Assembly: GCA_015228935.1 (NCBI GenBank)
Contig: JADGCO010000023.1
Span: 13,029-49,718, forward strand
Source: Magnetococcales bacterium
GTDB taxonomy: Bacteria > Pseudomonadota > Magnetococcia > Magnetococcales > DC0425bin3
Reading direction: 5' to 3'
Length of the DNA: 36,690 nucleotides
Within the stretch, counting starts at the first letter, position 1. The number at the start of each line of letters is the position of its first letter. This document shows, piece by piece, positions 31,560 to 36,690 of this stretch. Under the pieces are notes generated by a model. It searched no databases. It saw only the letters and a list, made by a program, of their open reading frames with translations, and was not told where the DNA came from. The translations under genes were made by a program, and so were the position numbers.

Positions 31560-33116
31560 TTATTCTTTCAACGCATCCTGGATTTCCAGAAACTCATCGA
31601 GGTGGTCAAGGAACAAATCGACAAGCCTGGGATCGAAATGGCGTCCGCGTTCCTGATGGAACAATTCAATGATTTTTTCCAGTGGCCAGGCTTTTTTGTA
31701 GCATCGCTCATGAAACAGCGCATCAAAGACATCGATCACGCTGGTAATACGGGCAAAAACATGGATGTCGTCGCCCTTCAACCCATCGGGATATCCCGTA
31801 CCATCCCATTTTTCATGGTGTTGACAGGCGATGATGGCACCGGTCCTCAGGATGGGCCGGTCGGAGCTTTTCAGTATCTGCCGACCTATCCGGGTATGAC
31901 TCTGCATCACCTGCCACTCTGTCTGATCCAGTTTGCCCGGTTTGTTCAGGATATGATCGGGAATGCCGATTTTTCCCAGATCGTGCATGGGCGATGACAA
32001 CCAGAGAAGCTCGACATCCTCTTCACTCAATCCCAGCAACATGCCCAGCAGCCTGGAGCTTTCCGCAACCCGGCGCACATGGTTGCCCGCCTCGTTGGAA
32101 CGAACTTCGATCACCTCGCCCAGGGTAAAGGTGACATCCTTTTGCGTATTGACAATTTCCCTGTTCAAACCAAGATTTTCGAACGCGAAGGCAATATTTG
32201 CGGAAAAAGTGCGCAACAAATCCCGATCCAGGTCTTCCAGAGGACGATTTGCCTGAATATAAATCAAATTTTCAAGATTGCCGCGACTGACATACCGGGT
32301 CAGAAAACCAAAACGGCTGAAGATGCCTTCGCGGGGATCTTTGATGTTCTCCACCTGGCCAACCAGCTCACCGGGCAATATGTCACCGATGGCTTTTCCA
32401 ACATGCGGTTCAAAGGAACCACAAGCAGCATAGACGACATGACCGACATATTCCCGTATCGCGAAGAAACCGGCCACCGCATGGTCTGAATTTTCATCCA
32501 GGCTCAACAGGGATGTCGCTTGCCGTAATATGCTTCTGGCCAGCTTGCCCAGGGAACGGGCTTCGAAGAGATCGCCTGTCCCATTGACGATACTGGCCAA
32601 ACCCCGGCGGGTATTGTCGATGGTTCGCAAGTCACGATAAGAACGCAAGGCCGCCGTGATCGAGGTGATCAGGCGTTGGGTGGTCAACCGGACCTTGTCC
32701 TTGTAGTCATTGATATCGTACTCTTGGATCACTTTTTGCTCGGGAGCCTGACCGGGTTGGCCGGTCCGCAAAATGATGCGCACAAAACGATTTGACAAAA
32801 CGTCCCGAATGTAGCGCACGGCGCTGAGACCGGCCTCATCTGTCTCCATCACCACATCCATGAGGATGACTGCCGTATCGGGGTGTTGTTGCATCAATCG
32901 CTGGGCTTCCACCGCCGAATAGCCGCTGATAAGCTCCGCTTTTCTGTTATCGAAGGTGAAATCGCGCAGCACGAGACGGGTCAGGGAGTGGATCTCCTCG
33001 TCATCGTCCACGATCAGGATTTTCCATGGCTGCCGGGTGGGGTCGGCACTGACCGGCACTGGTTGGTCTGCCCCGCCGCGCAGCTCATCTGCAAAAAACA
33101 AATCGGAGGTCAGCAT
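31560..33116 (-). CDS. Response regulator with HD-GYP c-di-GMP phosphodiesterase
   Basis: A 518-residue protein of REC-DUF3369-HD-GYP type. The receiver (about 32-150) has IVDDDEE at 36 and Asp87 in LMDVVMETDEAG. DUF3369 (about 175-315), a GAF-like module, follows. The HD-GYP domain (about 325-510) has HV(R)R at 346, the HD pair at 378-379 in PMHDLGKIGIPDHIL, and HHEKWDGTGYPDGLKG at 433, so all catalytic residues are present. It should degrade c-di-GMP, favouring motility. The cognate kinase is not in the window. AAGGA lies somewhat far (about 14 nt) from the ATG. Confidence 0.93.
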   Translation of the reverse strand: MLTSDLFFADELRGGADQPVPVSADPTRQPWKILIVDDDEEIHSLTRLVLRDFTFDNRKAELISGYSAVEAQRLMQQHPDTAVILMDVVMETDEAGLSAVRYIRDVLSNRFVRIILRTGQPGQAPEQKVIQEYDINDYKDKVRLTTQRLITSITAALRSYRDLRTIDNTRRGLASIVNGTGDLFEARSLGKLARSILRQATSLLSLDENSDHAVAGFFAIREYVGHVVYAACGSFEPHVGKAIGDILPGELVGQVENIKDPREGIFSRFGFLTRYVSRGNLENLIYIQANRPLEDLDRDLLRTFSANIAFAFENLGLNREIVNTQKDVTFTLGEVIEVRSNEAGNHVRRVAESSRLLGMLLGLSEEDVELLWLSSPMHDLGKIGIPDHILNKPGKLDQTEWQVMQSHTRIGRQILKSSDRPILRTGAIIACQHHEKWDGTGYPDGLKGDDIHVFARITSVIDVFDALFHERCYKKAWPLEKIIELFHQERGRHFDPRLVDLFLDHLDEFLEIQDALKE

Positions 33117-33327
33117 GTCAGGTTTGCTTTCCTTGTGGCATCTTTTTTGGAGCTTTACCCCTCACCCTCATCTCCACACGTCGGGTACCCTTATATGACA
33201 TATACCCTTCATTTCCTCCAGAGATTTCGTCCCCTTTGATAAAATCTTTTCCGTTTTTGGCCAGTGTGTGATTTATTTACCCGGGTGGAGAAAAAAATGC
33301 TACCCTCCCACCCGTGACAGGAATGGA

Positions 33328-33383
33328 AGCGTAACGAATGGATACGACTCCGTAGGGAGCGTAACAAATGGATACGACTCCGT
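33328..33383 (+). repeat. 30-bp tandem repeat with small leader frames
   Basis: agcgtaacgaatggatacga plus ctccgt at 33328-33353 is repeated at 33358-33383 with one change (period 30). Each copy has an ATG: the first (33338) reads MDTTP and stops at TAG, the second (33368, GGGAG 9 nt upstream) reads MDTTPWKSCETNLVG and on to a TGA at 33461-33463, overlapping the next gene in another frame. The rest of 33117-33327 shows no gene. Confidence 0.8.
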
Positions 33384-33392
33384 GGAAATCAT

Positions 33393-34223
33393 GTGAAACA
33401 AATCTGGTTGGCATGCACTCCCGTGGATTTTATACCTCTGATGACAAATTCACAAGAATCTGAACTAAATGAAATTGCTGATCAACTCGTGACCATCCGC
33501 CATGGTGCGCAACGCGACGATCTGAGACTGCAAAGGCATAAACGCCGGGCTGAAGCCTTGCTGTCCGATTATCCGGCCAAGGCCCACAATATTCTGGGCA
33601 CCATTGCAACCATCCGCCGGGATGAAGCAACCATGCGCAACCATTTTCGGTTGGCCCGGTTGAATGATCCCTGGGATCCGGCGGTCCGCGTCAACCTGGT
33701 CGCATCGTTGCAGGATTTTGGCTGTCTCTCGGAAGCCGCCGAAGTGGCCATCAGAAATTGCGAAGATCTACCCCGCAATCCGGAATTGCTTTGCCAGGTG
33801 GTGGAAGCCTGTGTGTTTGCCGGTCGCCTGCAATTCGCCGCCCAGCGTTTGGCTGTCTTGGAAAAATTCAATCTTCTGGATGCCGTGGCAGGCATGGAAA
33901 GTCTGCTCCATTGCAGCCGCTTTCTGGAGGAACGCGGCGTTACGGACATGGCCGTTGAATCCCTGCAAAAACAGGCAACCGCCAACCTGCGCAAATTGGG
34001 TACGCCGGTTCCCCAGGTACGGATTGCCCTGGACGGCAACCGTCATTCCGATTTGCCAATCAATCGCTGGGTATCCTTTTCCCTGGTCGTGCCACTCTCC
34101 ACCGACGAAACGGATGCCCTGCAAAAAAAGCTGCACAAACATTTGCAGCAATCCCAACCTTCCAGAGAAACTTCCCGCTGGGTCAGGGTCGGCTATATGA
34201 CCCGTGAACAGGCGGTCGAATAA
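33393..34223 (+). CDS. TPR-like helical protein of unknown function
   Basis: A 276-residue protein. Residues 45-190 look like TPR helices: AKAHNILGTIATIRRDEATM, HFRLARLNDPWDPAVRVNLV, and CVFAGRLQFAAQRLAVLEKF. The C-terminal 80 residues are more mixed (NRWVSFSLVVPLSTDETDAL). No signal peptide. The start is either the GTG at 33393 or the ATG at 33441 (MTNSQESELNEIADQL); neither has a strong site. It lies 38 nt before the STT3-like gene and may be its partner. Its last codons (REQAVE) are part of a 42-bp offset duplication that continues into the next gene. Confidence 0.65.
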   Translation: MKQIWLACTPVDFIPLMTNSQESELNEIADQLVTIRHGAQRDDLRLQRHKRRAEALLSDYPAKAHNILGTIATIRRDEATMRNHFRLARLNDPWDPAVRVNLVASLQDFGCLSEAAEVAIRNCEDLPRNPELLCQVVEACVFAGRLQFAAQRLAVLEKFNLLDAVAGMESLLHCSRFLEERGVTDMAVESLQKQATANLRKLGTPVPQVRIALDGNRHSDLPINRWVSFSLVVPLSTDETDALQKKLHKHLQQSQPSRETSRWVRVGYMTREQAVE

Positions 34224-34263
34224 ACAATGAAATTTTTTACATCCCGCGAACAGGCGGTTGAAT
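34201..34263 (+). repeat. 21-bp direct repeat across a gene junction
   Basis: cccgtgaacaggcggtcgaat (34201) recurs as cccgcgaacaggcggttgaat (34243), offset 42 bp and so in the same frame. Between them a short frame begins at 34227 (MKFFTSREQAVEWAKN). The second copy contains the start codon of the STT3-like gene. Confidence 0.8.
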
Positions 34264-36373
34264 GGGCAAAAAATATACTTTGCACGAGCGGCATGTCTAT
34301 TACCTGTTATGTCTGATCCTGCTGTGGGGCTGGGCAATCCGCTCTGCGGATGTGCCCAACTGGTTGTCAAACCCGGAGCGTATGCTGTTCCAGGGAAAAC
34401 CCCTTCTGGCCAGCGTCGATGGCTATTATTTTCTGGACCTGTCCCGGAATACAACTTTTGCACCTGAACCAGCCCATCCCCGGCAGGAAGATCTGTCGTC
34501 TTCTCTCCCTGCCCATGTGGACCCGGCCCCGCCCCGTTTGCCACTCCCGGCACACATGATTCGTTCCCTGGTCCGTGTCTGGGACATGGATCCTTTGTGG
34601 ATCGCGGCCTGGAGCGGACCTGTCCTGGCTCCCCTGCTCGCCATTCCCCTGTTTTTCCTGGGAAGATACTGGGGTGGACGCAGCAGTGGTCTGGCGGCAG
34701 CCTTGTTGGGTGTCACGGCTCCCCTGTTCGTGCAACGAACTGCCTTTGGTTATTTCGATACGGACATGCTCATTCCAACCCTGTTTCTGGTCATGAGCCT
34801 GGGATTTTTGCATTTTGCGCGTGGTCAACCGGGCCGCATGTTCCCCCCGCTGCTCCTGGCTTTGGGCGGATATGGAGTGTTGCTGTGGTGGTGGGATCGG
34901 GCACCGGCACAAATACTGGGGATGCAGCTCTCCCTGATCATGATGAGTTGGCTGGTCAGGCGATTTTCCCGGAACCGGGCTGCTCCACCCCTGCCGGCTT
35001 ACCTCCTGCCAGGATACACCCTGCTGACGTTGGGCACATTCTACCTGGCCCGGGGTGAACTTCCCTCCCTGGATCTGGTGGCCACCCTGAAGAACGGGTT
35101 GGAATTTTTTCTGGGTGCGGAAACTTCCTCTCTTCCCCCCACGGCCAGAATCATTGAAGAGTTTCATGCCCTTCCCTGGCAACAAACCGCCCTGGCAGCA
35201 ACCGGACACCCCTTGACGGTTGTTTTGGGTTGCATCGGTCTCCTCCTGCTGACAGGGCGCGGCAAATGGGAGATGGTATTATTGCTTCCCGTGTCCATTC
35301 TGGGGGTATGGGGCCTGCTTGGAGCCATGCGCCTGCTCATTTTTACCGGTCCCCTGCTGGCACTCGGCATCGGTCATCTGACCGGCCTGGCCTGGAAACA
35401 GGCCCACCGCTGGCATCCCGGGGCAGGCCGGATCCTTGTCTTGTTGGGAGTATTGGCTGCACTTTGGCCTGCGCTGCGCAACAGTCTGCCCCACCGAACT
35501 ACCCTGGATTTTTCGCCGCCAACCGTGGCCGGCATGGCTGAGTTCAGCCGGATTTTGCCCCCCCAGGCCTGGATTTGGTCTCTCTGGGACGCCGGCCATC
35601 CATTGCGATATTGGTCGCAACGCGCCGTCGTTTTTGACGGGCATGTCGATGTCCCGGAAGCCGGGGAGAGATTGGTGTACAATACCCTCCCTTTTGCCAC
35701 ACCGGATGCCGTTTTTTCGGCCCGTTTCATGCTGGATTATACGGCCCGGGGTCTGCCCGGCATGCGTCAGCGCCAACAACGCGCTCATGGAGACTGGGAC
35801 CAGGCCATCCACCAATTGCGGGAAGCACCACCCCCGAATGCAAGAACCCCGTCTGCGCTGACCACAGTCCCCCCCCCGGTCTACGTGTTTCTGTTTCGTG
35901 ACATGCTCGACAAAAGCCCCTGGTGGTACCCCTTTGCCACCTGGAGCTTTACCCAACGCCGAGGCATCAAGCCTTTCATTGTGCGGTTGACCGGCATGAC
36001 CCGTCTGGGTGACATGGTTTATTTTGCCTCGGCAACCCCGGCCCGGGCATTACCGAAAGGCCCTTGGCAAGCCGATCTCAACAAGGGGGTGTTTCTGGCC
36101 GGTGATCAAACATCCCCCCTGATGCGGCTGGGAGTCTTCGATGCATCCCAAAACCCCCAACGGGTCGAGTTTTCCAATCACGACGGTTTGACCCTGCTCC
36201 TGGATTCCACCACTGCGACAGGCTATCTCCTGGACAGAAACCTCGCCGACTCGCTGTTCATTCGCCTGTGGTTTTTCCAGGATCCACCTGCCGGAACCTT
36301 CCGTCCCGTGCGGATTTCCGGACTGGATCATCAGCTCTGGGAGGTCGTTTCATCATCTGCAAACAATCCATGA
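34262..36373 (+). CDS. STT3/PglB-like oligosaccharyltransferase
   Basis: A 703-residue membrane protein. The N-terminal 400 residues hold about a dozen membrane helices; the C-terminal 300 are soluble. STT3 motifs are recognisable: D53 in VDGYYFL (first acidic motif), DTD at 166-168 in FGYFDTDMLIPTL, a TIxE-like IIEE near 297, the conserved Arg in AMRLLIFTGP near 357, and a WWDYG-like SLWDAGHPLRYW at 440. Such enzymes move lipid-linked glycans to Asn side chains of proteins in the periplasm. The WWDYG motif is altered to LWDAG, and the first acidic motif lacks the usual flanking residues, so substrate or activity may differ. The start ATG lies inside a direct repeat. The lipid-linked glycan genes are not in this window. 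Confidence 0.75.
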   Translation: MGKKYTLHERHVYYLLCLILLWGWAIRSADVPNWLSNPERMLFQGKPLLASVDGYYFLDLSRNTTFAPEPAHPRQEDLSSSLPAHVDPAPPRLPLPAHMIRSLVRVWDMDPLWIAAWSGPVLAPLLAIPLFFLGRYWGGRSSGLAAALLGVTAPLFVQRTAFGYFDTDMLIPTLFLVMSLGFLHFARGQPGRMFPPLLLALGGYGVLLWWWDRAPAQILGMQLSLIMMSWLVRRFSRNRAAPPLPAYLLPGYTLLTLGTFYLARGELPSLDLVATLKNGLEFFLGAETSSLPPTARIIEEFHALPWQQTALAATGHPLTVVLGCIGLLLLTGRGKWEMVLLLPVSILGVWGLLGAMRLLIFTGPLLALGIGHLTGLAWKQAHRWHPGAGRILVLLGVLAALWPALRNSLPHRTTLDFSPPTVAGMAEFSRILPPQAWIWSLWDAGHPLRYWSQRAVVFDGHVDVPEAGERLVYNTLPFATPDAVFSARFMLDYTARGLPGMRQRQQRAHGDWDQAIHQLREAPPPNARTPSALTTVPPPVYVFLFRDMLDKSPWWYPFATWSFTQRRGIKPFIVRLTGMTRLGDMVYFASATPARALPKGPWQADLNKGVFLAGDQTSPLMRLGVFDASQNPQRVEFSNHDGLTLLLDSTTATGYLLDRNLADSLFIRLWFFQDPPAGTFRPVRISGLDHQLWEVVSSSANNP

Positions 36374-36487
36374 ACCCTTCACCGATCTGCCTTGCACAGG
36401 ATTCAGGCAGTGAGATAACCGATCCTGTACCAGATAGCTGGTTGGATCATTCCGACTGATTTTGATGGACGGAATGGACAAAATCCT

Positions 36488-36499
36488 GGACAATTGTCC
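36488..36499. promoter_or_regulatory. Palindrome upstream of msrB
   Basis: A perfect 12-bp palindrome, ggacaattgtcc. A second inverted repeat (cattccg with cggaatg) lies just before it. Either could be an operator or part of a hairpin; the region 36374-36596 has no other supported feature. Confidence 0.3.
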
Positions 36500-36596
36500 C
36501 GATACCATGTTGCATCGCAACAAATTTCAGGTTGAAATGCAGACATCTTCCAAGTGTTATTCCTCGAAACAAGACTGGATAAACGAGTCACCGCCC

Positions 36597-36690
36597 ATGC
36601 AAAAAGGATTATTGCGGGAAACCGATAAAGTGACCAAAACCGATGCCGAATGGCAGCAAATCCTGACCCCGGAGCCATACCAGATTCTCC
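36597..36690 (+). CDS. msrB: Peptide-methionine (R)-S-oxide reductase, 5' end only
   Basis: The first 31 residues before the window ends. KVTKTDAEWQQILTPEPYQI matches the conserved N-terminus of MsrB, which reduces the R form of methionine sulfoxide. The catalytic cysteine and zinc cysteines would lie outside the window. The ATG at 36597 gives a normal N-terminus; an in-frame ATG at 36537 would add 20 residues. Assignment rests on one motif. Confidence 0.75.
   Translation, partial: MQKGLLRETDKVTKTDAEWQQILTPEPYQIL

Noticed and set aside
1-36690. rRNA, tRNA or magnetosome genes
   Set aside because: None recognised on either strand; the suggested relation to magnetotactic groups is only an impression from protein and repeat style.

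Overview
The window looks like a chromosomal segment of a Gram-negative, motile, chemotactic proteobacterium. It carries c-type haem proteins, a haem-motif chemoreceptor, an HD-GYP c-di-GMP phosphodiesterase, a sodium-pumping decarboxylase and an STT3-type oligosaccharyltransferase. Protein style and the GC-rich hairpin repeats remind me of Magnetococcia and related deep-branching proteobacteria. That is an impression only: no rRNA, tRNA or magnetosome gene is present to place it.

Left host block (+ strand, 221-13216). A tetrahaem cytochrome fused to a UshA-like domain is followed by a UPF0175 antitoxin with a truncated PIN toxin, then purH, a secreted Sel1/TPR-like protein, a small DUF2892 membrane protein and a 734-residue orphan. 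Next comes a four-gene operon for a Na+-translocating methylmalonyl-CoA decarboxylase (mmdA, gamma/delta subunit, biotin carrier, mmdB), then nagZ and a DUF971 protein. Three copies of a modular intergenic repeat (1-145, 4924-4982, 11481-11668) separate these units; the last runs into the 5' end of nagZ.

Prophage remnant (- strand, about 13217-26340). Read on the minus strand it has two small moron-like genes between direct repeats, a lysis cassette (lysozyme, 46-residue membrane protein, holin-like protein, coiled-coil/TM protein), terS, a frameshifted terL, tail-appendage genes, a P22-like head-completion and tail module (adaptor, 687-residue tail protein, tail fibre, fibre-associated protein), and an AT-rich gene of unknown function behind its own terminator. 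No portal, major capsid protein, integrase or repressor was found, so the element is probably defective. A 187-bp block of stacked hairpins and terminators occurs twice, each time directly 5' of a small minus-strand gene. The copy before the lysozyme gene ends in a T tract that abuts the ribosome binding site.

Right host block. On the minus strand (33116 to 26351) lie a REC-DUF3369-HD-GYP response regulator, a dihydrolipoamide dehydrogenase, a chemoreceptor with a Tll0287-like haem domain, and a membrane protein with the same type of haem domain joined to REC and HPT but no kinase domain. On the plus strand (33393 to the end) lie a TPR-like protein, an STT3/PglB-like oligosaccharyltransferase and the 5' end of msrB. 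The paired haem sensors suggest a redox- or gas-sensing signalling unit; the TPR and STT3 genes suggest a protein glycosylation locus.
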